A program made the position numbers and the translations under genes. A stretch of DNA of 64,000 nt from an uncultured bacterium. GTDB lineage: Bacteria > Bacteroidota > Ignavibacteria > Kapaibacteriales > UBA2268. Location of the stretch: contig CALLXS010000101.1 of assembly GCA_937875295.1 (NCBI GenBank), forward strand, positions 1 through 64,000, in the 5' to 3' direction. Of this stretch, positions 1 through 8,519 are shown one piece after another; positions within the stretch are counted from its first letter, which is position 1; every line of letters begins with the position of its first letter. Under the pieces are notes generated by a model, which did not search any database, was not told where the DNA came from, and saw only the letters and a list, made by a program, of their open reading frames with translations.

Positions 1-192
1 AATGTGGGTATCAATAAACCCCGGTAGTATGTAATGTCCTTCAAGATCAATTTGGATCGCAGTAGGATACTTTAAAGTCAAATCTGTTTCAGAAACTTCA
101 TGTATTAAGCCATCCTTGATCACCATATTTGCTTTATCAATCTTCTCTTGACCATCAATGATCAACGTCGCGTTTTTTAAAATAGTGATCAT
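1..192 (-). CDS. amidohydrolase N-terminus, NagA-like (partial)
   Basis: This is an open frame from an ATG at 192 to the window edge, 64 codons with no stop; the rest of the gene lies off the left end. The translation opens with the beta-sandwich typical of amidohydrolases and ends in PGFIDTHI, the first metal-binding HxH region of N-acetylglucosamine-6-phosphate deacetylase (NagA) and related enzymes. Its ATG overlaps the TGA of the upstream deoC-like frame (ATGA), as in a translationally coupled operon. A deoC-nagA-like arrangement suits a Firmicutes or Mollicutes-like genome better than the rest of this window. NagA is the best guess; another amidohydrolase is possible because only 64 residues are visible. 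Confidence 0.6.
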   Translation of the reverse strand, partial: MITILKNATLIIDGQEKIDKANMVIKDGLIHEVSETDLTLKYPTAIQIDLEGHYILPGFIDTHI

Positions 193-905
193 TGGTTAAG
201 GTACTCCTGATATTCTTTCATGATACTAATACCACTACTTGTACCAATACGTTTGGCTCCAGCCTCAATCATCGCTAACATTGTCTTTAAATCTTTGATA
301 CCACCAGCGGCTTTGATCTTAACATCATACCCAACTGTCTCTTTCATTAATTTAACATCTTCAAGTCTTGCTCCATATGTACCAAAACCAGTTGAAGTTT
401 TAATAAAATCTGGCTTTACTTCGACTGTAGAGATTCTATTTATTGGTTCGCTTATTCTATCGGCAGTAATAACTACTTCAGCTGCTAATGTAGGCTGGAT
501 ATTTAATTTTACATTTATAATTGAATCGCTATTAATTATTATTTTCTTTGTAGAAGTTTCATAACCAACACCAGATACCACCATAAAATACTCACCAACT
601 TCTAATTTAGGAATAGAATAAAATCCAAATTTATTTGATAAAGCTCCTCTTACAGCTCTTTTTTCTGTTGTATCTTTATAAAGAGCTACAGGAACTCCAA
701 TTATATTTTCACCGGATTCTAATTCTGTAACCATACCGGATAATGTAAAGGTATTTTCTTGTGAAAATAAATTTTTGGGAATATATAAAAACGATATAAG
801 AAAAAATAGAACGGTAAGTATTGGCATTCTATAATTTATTTTTAGCGATTTAGTAATCATAAAAAGAATAAAATATTTAATAAGAATTATTGAATACATC
901 ATCAA
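189..905 (-). CDS. chimeric ORF: carboxypeptidase-regulatory/TonB-receptor N-terminus joined to DeoC C-terminus
   Basis: This 238-residue frame holds parts of two unrelated proteins. Residues about 27-50 form a signal peptide, and 52-135 a carboxypeptidase-regulatory-like domain ([15 protein letters not shown]) followed by the AEVVITADR and ISTVEVKP run-up typical of TonB-dependent receptor N-termini. From about residue 163 it becomes the C-terminus of deoxyribose-phosphate aldolase: [14 protein letters not shown] carries the catalytic lysine region, and KAAGGIKDL plus [10 protein letters not shown] form the phosphate-binding end. The barrel's first two thirds and the receptor's plug and barrel are both missing. 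The switch lies near 395-425. Neither half can work alone, so an assembly misjoin is the simplest explanation; a real recombination is the alternative. The real start is probably an internal ATG near 828 (MPILTVLFF). Confidence 0.65.
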   Translation of the reverse strand: MMMYSIILIKYFILFMITKSLKINYRMPILTVLFFLISFLYIPKNLFSQENTFTLSGMVTELESGENIIGVPVALYKDTTEKRAVRGALSNKFGFYSIPKLEVGEYFMVVSGVGYETSTKKIIINSDSIINVKLNIQPTLAAEVVITADRISEPINRISTVEVKPDFIKTSTGFGTYGARLEDVKLMKETVGYDVKIKAAGGIKDLKTMLAMIEAGAKRIGTSSGISIMKEYQEYLNQ

Positions 906-1061
906 TATATGAGTACAAAATTAATAAACATTTATTTAAAACAAGTAATTATCATATTAAAATCTTACATATTTCAAAGATAACTGCAAAAAATAAAATG
1001 AGTTGGATTTAAAATAGGGAATAAAGCTATAAAGTTATTAATTTTTAATGTATGAATAGAT
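906..1061. other. AT-rich intergenic spacer without a recognised gene
   Basis: This spacer lies upstream of the chimeric frame and downstream of the enolase terminator. It is very AT-rich with scattered stops in all frames. I see no RNA gene or repeat in it. It presumably holds the promoter of the receptor-like gene. Confidence 0.5.
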
Positions 1062-1094
1062 AAAAAAAACCCACTGTTTTTAGCAGTGGGTTTT
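1062..1094 (-). terminator. intrinsic terminator after eno
   Basis: CCCACTG (1070-1076) pairs with CAGTGGG (1084-1090) around a short loop, flanked by A8 on one side and T4 on the other. Read on the minus strand it gives a 7-bp GC-rich hairpin followed by a U-run, 26 nt past the enolase stop. Confidence 0.85.
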
Positions 1095-1119
1095 ATATAA
1101 TAATAAAATTTATTTATTT

Positions 1120-2418
<1,299 letters not shown>

Positions 2419-2540
2419 TTATCCTTTTGTATAATAATTGTTTAAAAATTTATATTTGTTGTTATTTATGATTTATAAGACGTTATTTAAATCTAATATT
2501 GCAATTGTAAAATTATAGGAAATTAATTTTAATTAATGCA

Positions 2541-3194
2541 TTATTTTAATGTATAATAATCCCCGCCATTATCACAATGGATAGCCAAAACATCAGCACG
2601 CACTAAATTTACTATAATTCTACGCGCTCTTTGTTTAGAGATATTCACTAATTTTGCAAAATCATTTACGCTACCACGTTCATTTTTTTCTAAGAACTCA
2701 AAATACCTTTTTTCTTTATCTCCAATATAAATAGTTATTGGTTTTGAGAATTTACCTTGACCAGCTAAAATTTTAGTCATTTCTTTGCTGGCAGGAATTG
2801 ATTTTTCTCCTACTCTAATATAAGCCTGCAAGCGTCTTTGTTCATTTTCAATTTTTATTAAATAATGTGGTTTTATTTCACTTTCTTTTATATAGCATAC
2901 TACAATATATTTTTTCCCAAAGTATTTAATATCAATTTCAGGTGTGATTGGAGGATCAATTAAGAAATTACAACAATTATTAATAGCCTCAATCTCATAT
3001 TTTTCGCTATCTATTCCATATATCTCACCATTATCATCGACACCTACAATCAAGTAACCTCCCTTGGAATTTGCAAAAGCTACTATTTCTTTAGCAATTT
3101 TATCCGGATGAAGAATTTTCCGCTTAAATTCGACCATAGAAGATTCCCCTGCTTCAATTAATTCTTTTACTTTCTTTAGGCTGATATTAGGCAT
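2541..3194 (-). CDS. AlbA_2 (Schlafen-like) domain protein with C-terminal winged helix
   Basis: This is a putative DNA-binding regulator of 217 residues. Residues about 12-125 form an AlbA_2/AAA_4 domain, recognised by ESSMVEFKRK, the IVAFANSKGGYLIVGVDDNG block and the later YIRVGEKSIPAS. The C-terminal third (FEFLEKNERGSVNDFAKLVNISKQRARRIIVNLVRADVLAI) looks like a winged helix-turn-helix in which NISKQRARR is the recognition helix. Full-length family members are usually longer with an ATP-binding middle part, so this is a short form. Neighbours give no hint of its target. The name of the fold is fairly sure; the function is unknown. Confidence 0.75.
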   Translation of the reverse strand: MPNISLKKVKELIEAGESSMVEFKRKILHPDKIAKEIVAFANSKGGYLIVGVDDNGEIYGIDSEKYEIEAINNCCNFLIDPPITPEIDIKYFGKKYIVVCYIKESEIKPHYLIKIENEQRRLQAYIRVGEKSIPASKEMTKILAGQGKFSKPITIYIGDKEKRYFEFLEKNERGSVNDFAKLVNISKQRARRIIVNLVRADVLAIHCDNGGDYYTLK

Positions 3195-3313
3195 TTTACT
3201 ATCTTAATTTATACCTAATCTAAGACGGTTTTTTTATTTTTTTATGATATTTTTGTTTATCGCTTTAGAATAAATGCTTTAATTAAAGGAATAACTATAT
3301 TAGCTCAAAAAAT

Positions 3314-3973
3314 CTATTTCTTAATATTTCTTCTGATTAAATTATCAGGAATTTGATATGAATTTGGGATTACTTTTTGCGTATCTAATGGAGCAATATT
3401 TATTTTTTTAGATGTATTTTCGTTTGTCTTGTGGGGTGCGAGAATATCTTTTACAATTATTTTATTTTTCTTTACTTCATCAATTGCCTTAGAAATAATT
3501 TTTTTATCCGGAATTACCTTTGGTTTAATAGTTCTTACGACAATATTTTCAATTATTAAGTCCTTATTTAATTCTTTGACAGAAAATAAATTAAACTTTT
3601 TTAAAATTAACGGTAAATCTTCTATCGCAATATAAATTTCATCTTTTTTACTACCTAATTGAATTATTGGTTTATATAGCTGAATAATTTTATTATCTTC
3701 GTTTGTAGAAAATGAAACAAAAATTGCTGAAGGAATAAAGCTAATTTTTGAATTATTATTAGCAATTGTATATTTATCGATTCTCTTGAAATCAACTAAT
3801 ATGTTTGAAATTAATTCATCAATCGATAAATATTGTCCAGAAAAAGTCGTAATAAGCTTTGGATAAATTTTATTTTTATTTAAATAGAAATTATTAAAAT
3901 TAGCACTAAACAACACAGTACTACTTAAGATAGTACAAATAATAATAAATAAGATATAATGTTTAGCTTTCAT
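3314..3973 (-). CDS. exported protein of unknown function
   Basis: I do not recognise this 219-residue protein. Residues 4-24 form a hydrophobic signal peptide (YILFIIICTILSSTVLFSA). The middle (about 45-130), with FIPSAIFVSFS, YKPIIQLGSKKDEIYIAIEDLPLIL, recalls the small repeated domain found at the N-terminus of some N-acetylmuramoyl-L-alanine amidases and copper-amine-oxidase-like domains, but no amidase domain follows. The C-terminal 70 residues are Lys/Ile/Asn-rich and probably disordered. It sits alone, 21 nt upstream of the tRNA-His terminator on the same strand. Localisation in the periplasm is inferred only from the signal peptide. Confidence 0.6.
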   Translation of the reverse strand: MKAKHYILFIIICTILSSTVLFSANFNNFYLNKNKIYPKLITTFSGQYLSIDELISNILVDFKRIDKYTIANNNSKISFIPSAIFVSFSTNEDNKIIQLYKPIIQLGSKKDEIYIAIEDLPLILKKFNLFSVKELNKDLIIENIVVRTIKPKVIPDKKIISKAIDEVKKNKIIVKDILAPHKTNENTSKKINIAPLDTQKVIPNSYQIPDNLIRRNIKK

Positions 3974-3993
3974 TCTATATTAATAATTAATAC

Positions 3994-4026
3994 AAAAAAA
4001 GACACAACAAACATTGTGCCTCTTTC
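3994..4026 (-). terminator. intrinsic terminator after tRNA-His
   Basis: On the minus strand GGCACAA pairs with TTGTGTC (one G-U pair) around TGTTTG and is followed by seven T. It lies 17 nt past the tRNA-His 3' end. Confidence 0.75.
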
Positions 4027-4042
4027 TGTTCTTTGATTTATG

Positions 4043-4116
4043 GGCGAAGTACGGGGTTCGAACCCGCGACATTCAGTGCCACAAACTGACGCTCTACCGA
4101 CTGAGCTAACTCCGCC
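4043..4116 (-). tRNA. tRNA-His (GTG)
   Basis: On the minus strand the sequence folds as a full cloverleaf. The anticodon stem TCAGT/ACTGA encloses the loop TTGTGGC, giving anticodon GTG. The T-arm loop is TTCGAAC. Counting back from G10 of the D-arm leaves an extra G at position -1, which pairs with C73; this G-1:C73 pair is the identity element of tRNA-His and is encoded here. A full CCA is not encoded (C, A, A follow C73), so CCA must be added. Confidence 0.97.
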
Positions 4117-4233
4117 ATATATATTAAGGAATACAAAAATATTATAAATTTATGATTAAACCAAATATTTTTAGAATTTCTAAATACCGTAATTATACTT
4201 TGTTACGAATTGCAATAGCGAAATGAAAATAAA

Positions 4234-4842
4234 TCATTGCCTAAATTCATTCATATCACTATTTTCATCTTTGTCTTTATTCTTTAATATCTTGTTCTTA
4301 AAGAAATAGATAATAATTATTATAAAGATTATTACAAAAGAAGCTACTAAAATAGGGAAAAATAAAGACATTACGGAGAATCCAGTTGCTGCAACATTTT
4401 CCCCAGTTGAAACTACAGGATTACCCGTACCGACAGTAAATTTACTAGATAATAATCTTGTAATTGCCGTACTACCTTGCACTGTAGCTGCAGAACCACC
4501 ACCTACGACTAAACCAGCTAACCATTTCATCCATTCGCTATCAGCAGGAAATACCGAAGTCATTAGTAAAGTACCTGCTACGACAGATAAAGGTGTTGCT
4601 ATAGTATCTAATAAATTATCAATAAATGGTACATAATATGCAAGAATCTCAATCACAGTAGCAACTGCAAAACATATCACTGCAGGTAATGAACCCATCC
4701 AAGCAAATGATTCTCCCAGAGGTAATACTCCGAACATATTTGCAAGAGATGCAACTAAAAGCGGAATAAATATTCTAAAGCCGGCGCTGGCGCTTAACCC
4801 GATTCCAAGAGCCACTGCTGCAATAGTTTGATAAGTCATCAT
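4234..4842 (-). CDS. DUF4126 family integral membrane protein
   Basis: This 202-residue inner-membrane protein fits DUF4126. It has about five hydrophobic segments: residues 5-35, 50-75, 82-100, 108-125 and 165-190. Conserved family features are GIGLSASAGFRIFIPLL at the N-terminus and the Gly-rich loop GLVVGGGSAATVQGSTAITR before a TGENV stretch. The C-terminus is a charged cytoplasmic tail (KNKDKDENSDMN). No function is established for the family that I can name with confidence. It is monocistronic, and the start follows a weak AAGGAA (ATTCCTTTC on the plus strand) about 10 nt upstream. Confidence 0.8.
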   Translation of the reverse strand: MMTYQTIAAVALGIGLSASAGFRIFIPLLVASLANMFGVLPLGESFAWMGSLPAVICFAVATVIEILAYYVPFIDNLLDTIATPLSVVAGTLLMTSVFPADSEWMKWLAGLVVGGGSAATVQGSTAITRLLSSKFTVGTGNPVVSTGENVAATGFSVMSLFFPILVASFVIIFIIIIIYFFKNKILKNKDKDENSDMNEFRQ

Positions 4843-5165
4843 AATGATTATATTCCTTTCTGAATTTATTAATTATAGTCGTAAATATAAATAAAATATT
4901 TGCCTTAATACATTTTTTAAATAAAAAATGTGTTATTCGATATACAATACATATTTTTTTTAAAAAAGTTAATAAATTTTTCAATTTGTTTAAAAAGTGC
5001 TATTAATTCAATAAAAAAAATGTTTTATCTCATCACTTAAAACACGATTGATTATAATTTCTTTTTAAATAGAGTTTTTTTATTTACTAAATTTAAATAA
5101 AATAAAAAAAGATACGTTTTTCAATGATTACTAATAAAGAAAATACAAATAAAGAAAATTTAATT
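4843..5165. other. gene-free AT-rich divergent spacer
   Basis: About 320 nt separate the divergent DUF4126 and threonine aldolase genes. The stretch is poly-A/T rich with frequent stops. I see no RNA gene, hairpin with T-tract or repeat. It presumably carries both promoters. Confidence 0.5.
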
Positions 5166-6215
5166 ATGGAATTAAATAAAATTATCGACATAAGAAGCGA
5201 TACTGTTACAAAACCAACAGATGATATGAGGCAAGTAATTGCAAATGCAATTGTAGGAGACGATGTCTGGGGAGACGACCCAACTGTAAATGAACTCCAA
5301 AATATGCTCTGTGAGCTTTCCGGGAAAGAAGCTGCCTTATTTGTTCCATCTGGCACAATGAGTAATCAGATTGCAATTGCATCTGCTACAAATTCCGGTG
5401 ACGAAATCATTTGCGAATCTCAAGCCCATATAGTTCGATACGAAGCAGGAGCACCTGGTTTTATCTCCAGAGTAAATACTAAGCAAATCTCTACTACAGA
5501 TGGTAGATTAGATTTAAATGCAATCATCGAAGAAATTAGACCGCTAAATCTACATTATCCTCTTACAAAAATGATTTGTTTAGAAAACACACATAATTAT
5601 TTAGGTGGTAGAATCTTACCTCTTGACTATATAAAGGAAGTCGAATCAATTGCTAAAGAGCATAAAATACATTTACACTGCGATGGCGCAAGGCTATGGA
5701 ATGCATCAGCAGCTACTGGAATAAGTATTAAAGATTATTCCGAACCATTTGATTCAGTATCTCTTTGTTTGTCAAAAGGATTGGGCGCCCCAATTGGATC
5801 TGTTTTAGTAGGAAGTAACGAATTTATTTCTAAAGCTAAAAGATTTCGTAAAATTTTAGGCGGTGGTATGAGACAAGTAGGTATTATTGCATCTGCAGGT
5901 ATTTATGCAATTAAAGAACATTTCAAATTATTACCAGTTGACCATAATAATGCAAAAATATTCGCTCAAATTTTATCTAAATCAAATCAAATCGAAATTG
6001 ATTTAAACAAAGTAGAGACAAATATTGTGTTCTTCAGCTATCCCATCAAGTTAGATCAAGAAAAGCTAATTAATACATTGAAACAAAAAAATATTCTTAT
6101 CGGTGCAGCTGGGAAAAATTCTCTTAGAGCTGTATTCCACTTACAAGTAAATGAAGAAGAAGCAATATTTGCTGGAAATCAAATTGTAGAAACAATTAAA
6201 GAATTAATGAACTAA
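5166..6215 (+). CDS. ltaE: low-specificity L-threonine aldolase
   Basis: This PLP enzyme cleaves L-threonine or L-allo-threonine to glycine and acetaldehyde in the cytoplasm. Family marks are the N-terminal IDIRSDTVTKPT, GDDVWGDDPTVNELQ, ALFVPSGTMSNQIA, the HxHCDGARLWN Asp that contacts the PLP pyridine, and the Schiff-base lysine in SLCLSKGLGAPIGS. I start it at the ATG at 5166 because family members begin one to a few residues before IDLRSDT; an upstream in-frame ATG at 5124 would add a 14-residue Asn/Lys-rich leader with no homology expected. The gene is followed after 20 nt by a thioesterase and may be co-transcribed with it. Confidence 0.93.
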   Translation: MELNKIIDIRSDTVTKPTDDMRQVIANAIVGDDVWGDDPTVNELQNMLCELSGKEAALFVPSGTMSNQIAIASATNSGDEIICESQAHIVRYEAGAPGFISRVNTKQISTTDGRLDLNAIIEEIRPLNLHYPLTKMICLENTHNYLGGRILPLDYIKEVESIAKEHKIHLHCDGARLWNASAATGISIKDYSEPFDSVSLCLSKGLGAPIGSVLVGSNEFISKAKRFRKILGGGMRQVGIIASAGIYAIKEHFKLLPVDHNNAKIFAQILSKSNQIEIDLNKVETNIVFFSYPIKLDQEKLINTLKQKNILIGAAGKNSLRAVFHLQVNEEEAIFAGNQIVETIKELMN

Positions 6216-6235
6216 TTACAAGAAAATTATAAAAA

Positions 6236-6691
6236 ATGAATAAAAATCAAATCGAAACAATTGTTAAAGAATTAAACCAATTCCCACATAAAGTCGAAGG
6301 GAAAGCAAGGTTCGAAGATATAGATCTTATGCAAGTAGTGCATAATCAAAAATATATTTATTGGATAGAAAATGCGAGAATAGAATTTCTAAGAGATATG
6401 CTATTTCCTAATTTCGATGGGAATTTCTTGGATATATTTCCATTATTAATTGTTAGACATGAAGTAGATTATTTTGGAATAACTCGTTTTAATCAGAAAT
6501 ATGAAATATATTCAAGAGTAGCTAAATTGGGTAGATCATCTGTGCAAATGGAAAATATTGTAGTTATAAATGACATTGAGCCAGTCGTTCATAATTTAAC
6601 TACTTTTGTTCATACTGAAAAGGACTTCTCCAAGAGCAGAGAAATTCCAGCTGAATTTAGAGAAAAGATTTTAAATTTTTCTAGAATTTAA
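6236..6691 (+). CDS. acyl-CoA thioesterase, YbgC/4HBT hot-dog family
   Basis: A 151-residue single hot-dog-fold protein. The active-site block RFEDIDLMQVVHNQKYIYWIENARIEFLR matches the YbgC/4-hydroxybenzoyl-CoA thioesterase signature, with Asp of DIDLMQVVHN as the catalytic residue and the following long helix. The second half (FGITRFNQKYEIYSRVAKLGRSSVQMEN) supplies the usual beta strands. It probably hydrolyses short-chain or aromatic acyl-CoA; in proteobacteria YbgC sits with Tol-Pal, but no Tol gene is near here. The 20-nt gap to ltaE suggests one transcript. The substrate is unknown. Confidence 0.85.
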   Translation: MNKNQIETIVKELNQFPHKVEGKARFEDIDLMQVVHNQKYIYWIENARIEFLRDMLFPNFDGNFLDIFPLLIVRHEVDYFGITRFNQKYEIYSRVAKLGRSSVQMENIVVINDIEPVVHNLTTFVHTEKDFSKSREIPAEFREKILNFSRI

Positions 6692-6718
6692 TAATAAATC
6701 TACATAAAAAAATTATCT

Positions 6719-7219
6719 TTATTTATGTTGCCAACACTTTCCATCTTTTGATGTAGTCATTCTTTTGCAACGATTGCCTTCAAGAGTTATGCCAGAGCAT
6801 TGCACGGCATTTGGATTTGATTTTTTATTGTTTTTTTCTTTTGTTTTATTATCTTTCTTATTTATAATTAACTGCAGTTCGGTTTTATTTGTCTTTTGAT
6901 ATTTGATTTTTAATATTTCATTTTTATTTTTTTTCCCTTTAGAATAATTAATAATGATTTTATTAGGAATTTCATTTTTATATTCCTCAAAATCCTTATA
7001 ATTAAGGAAAATAAATGGTTCTATTTGTGCAATCTTTAATTTATATTGATACATCTTTTCTTTAGTTTCAAGAAATATACTATTTATTTGCAATTCCTTT
7101 TTTCCAATTTTCTTAATTTTAATAAATTCATTATTAGAATTGATTATTTTGAAATCAGAAGCAAAAATAGTTACTACTGAAAATAAATATATAATAATTA
7201 TTTTATTTATGAATTTCAT
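6719..7219 (-). CDS. exported Lys/Asn-rich protein with C-terminal Cys/His motif
   Basis: The 166-residue product starts with a signal-like hydrophobic segment (IIIIYLFSVVTIFASDF). The central part is Lys/Asn/Glu-rich. The last 30 residues carry CSGITLEGNRCKRMT...GKCWQHK, a C-x9-C-x(n)-C-x2-H arrangement of the kind found in DUF5763-like short zinc-binding tails and in some exported nucleases and DNA-associated proteins. No catalytic domain is visible. The protein is oriented tail to tail with the thioesterase gene, 27 nt apart. The function is unknown; zinc binding is an inference from the Cys/His spacing. Confidence 0.6.
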   Translation of the reverse strand: MKFINKIIIIYLFSVVTIFASDFKIINSNNEFIKIKKIGKKELQINSIFLETKEKMYQYKLKIAQIEPFIFLNYKDFEEYKNEIPNKIIINYSKGKKNKNEILKIKYQKTNKTELQLIINKKDNKTKEKNNKKSNPNAVQCSGITLEGNRCKRMTTSKDGKCWQHK

Positions 7220-7321
7220 ATTTTTTTGCTACAAATCATAACATTATAAAAAGAGAAGAAATAATATTCATTTAATTGCAAAAATAATAATAAATTGTTT
7301 TATTAATTCGATGAATTTCCT

Positions 7322-7329
7322 TACTTTTG
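7322..7329 (+). promoter_or_regulatory. possible -7 element TACTTTTG upstream of folB
   Basis: TACTTTTG matches the Bacteroidota -7 consensus TAnnTTTG, 50 nt before the folB start. A TTG lies at 7295-7297, but the 24-nt gap is longer than usual for a -33 box, so the call is tentative. Confidence 0.4.
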
Positions 7330-7379
7330 CGTATTAATTCAATTAATTAATAGATTATTACCAAATTTGAAAATAGAAA

Positions 7380-7781
7380 ATGAAAGAAGCATTATTAACT
7401 AAATTAAATATCAAAGGGGCAGAATTTTATGCCTATCACGGTGTAAAAAGCGAAGAACAAACCTTAGGTGGGAAATATCAAGTAGATTTAGAAATGTACT
7501 ATAATTCTACACACGCAGTAATTAATGACGATGTTGCTTTCGCCCTAAATTATGATGAAGCTATGTATTGCATTGAGGAAACTATTGTCGGGCAGACACA
7601 ATATAATCTAATTGAAACTATTGCAAATGAGATACTAAACCAGCTTTTTGACAAATTCCCTATGCTTCAGAAAGCTCGAGTGAAAGTACGAAAATACTAT
7701 GCTCCAATTAGAACTACTGTAGAATATATTGAAGCTGACCAAATCATGCTTCGCTCTTTTGGGGATGAAGACGAAGTATAA
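7380..7781 (+). CDS. folB: dihydroneopterin aldolase
   Basis: FolB converts 7,8-dihydroneopterin to 6-hydroxymethyl-7,8-dihydropterin and glycolaldehyde in folate synthesis. The 133-residue product has the family start LNIKGAEFYAYHGVKSEEQTLG, in which Tyr and His of YAYHGV and the Glu of SEEQ lie in the active site, the FALNYDEA segment, NLIETIANEI with the substrate-binding Glu, and KVRKYYAPI with the catalytic-lysine strand. Usual length is 115-130 residues. No other folate gene is nearby. An intrinsic terminator follows at 7818-7850. Confidence 0.93.
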   Translation: MKEALLTKLNIKGAEFYAYHGVKSEEQTLGGKYQVDLEMYYNSTHAVINDDVAFALNYDEAMYCIEETIVGQTQYNLIETIANEILNQLFDKFPMLQKARVKVRKYYAPIRTTVEYIEADQIMLRSFGDEDEV

Positions 7782-7817
7782 TATACTTTTTATAGTTCGA
7801 AAAAATAACTAATAACA

Positions 7818-7850
7818 AATCCTCAAATTTCTTAATATTTGAGGATTTTT
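7818..7850 (+). terminator. intrinsic terminator after folB
   Basis: AAATCCTCAAAT (7818-7829) pairs with ATTTGAGGATTT around a short loop and runs into T5. It lies 37 nt past the folB stop and before the yigZ start. Confidence 0.85.
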
Positions 7851-7884
7851 CTATAATTCTTATTTATAATTTATTTACAAAACC

Positions 7885-8511
7885 TTGAAATCCTCCGACT
7901 CAAAGAATATAGATATTTATTATACAATAGAAAAAAGCGAAATTGCTGAAATCAAAATAAAAGGTTCAAAATTTATCGCAAATGCATCAAATGCACCAGA
8001 TAAAGATACTGCTCAAGATTTTATTAGCAAAATAAGAGCAAAGTATTTTGACGCTACTCATAATTGCTATGCATACAAAATAGGAGCTGATGGTAATGAA
8101 TATAGATTCACTGACGATGGCGAACCAAATGGTTCAGCTGGGAAGCCTATACTTTTCACATTCACTAAATTTGACTATAGCGATATAGTTGTCGTCGTTA
8201 CTCGATATTTCGGTGGGACAAAATTAGGCGTCGGTGGATTAGTAAGAGCATATTCAGATGCTGCCGAAGCAGTCCTCTCGATATGCAAAAGGAAAGAAAT
8301 TCATTGCACTACGGCAGTACAAGTAAATTGCGCTTACGAAGATATTAATACAGTAAAAAGAATTTTATCAGAATATGCAGTATCTTTGAATGAAAATTAT
8401 ACTGACAAAATTGAAGTTATTGCTAATATCCACTCCTCAAAAGCAGAAGAATTTTGCAATGAACTATATAAACATACAAATGGCAAAGTAATCGGAACAA
8501 TAATTGAATAA
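7885..8511 (+). CDS. YigZ/IMPACT family protein
   Basis: This 208-residue protein has the IMPACT N-terminal domain: KGSKFIANA, the block HNCYAYKIG, FTDDGEPNGSAGKPIL and VTRYFGGTKLGVGGLVRAYSDAA are all diagnostic, followed by the RNase PH-like/EF-G-like C-terminal domain (YEDINTVKRIL, DKIEVIANI). Bacterial members bind nucleic acids or ribosomes, but the role is not settled. No ATG fits: the frame opens with TTG at 7885 (TTGAAATCC), just 9 codons before the first conserved residues, so a TTG start is likely. It is convergent with the T9SS gene, 8 nt away. Confidence 0.88.
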   Translation: MKSSDSKNIDIYYTIEKSEIAEIKIKGSKFIANASNAPDKDTAQDFISKIRAKYFDATHNCYAYKIGADGNEYRFTDDGEPNGSAGKPILFTFTKFDYSDIVVVVTRYFGGTKLGVGGLVRAYSDAAEAVLSICKRKEIHCTTAVQVNCAYEDINTVKRILSEYAVSLNENYTDKIEVIANIHSSKAEEFCNELYKHTNGKVIGTIIE

Positions 8512-8519
8512 TTGAATAA

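Noticed and set aside
220..564. 114-residue plus-strand ORF at the left edge
   Set aside because: It spans both halves of the chimeric minus-strand frame, and its sequence is just the complement of recognisable DeoC and receptor sequence.
3895..3915. TTAGCACTA as half a CIRCE element
   Set aside because: The inverted second half is absent and it lies inside a coding region.
4042..4116. tRNA-His lacking the encoded G-1
   Set aside because: On first count the acceptor stem seemed 7 bp with U at -1, but numbering from the D-arm shows the first G is position -1 and pairs with C73.
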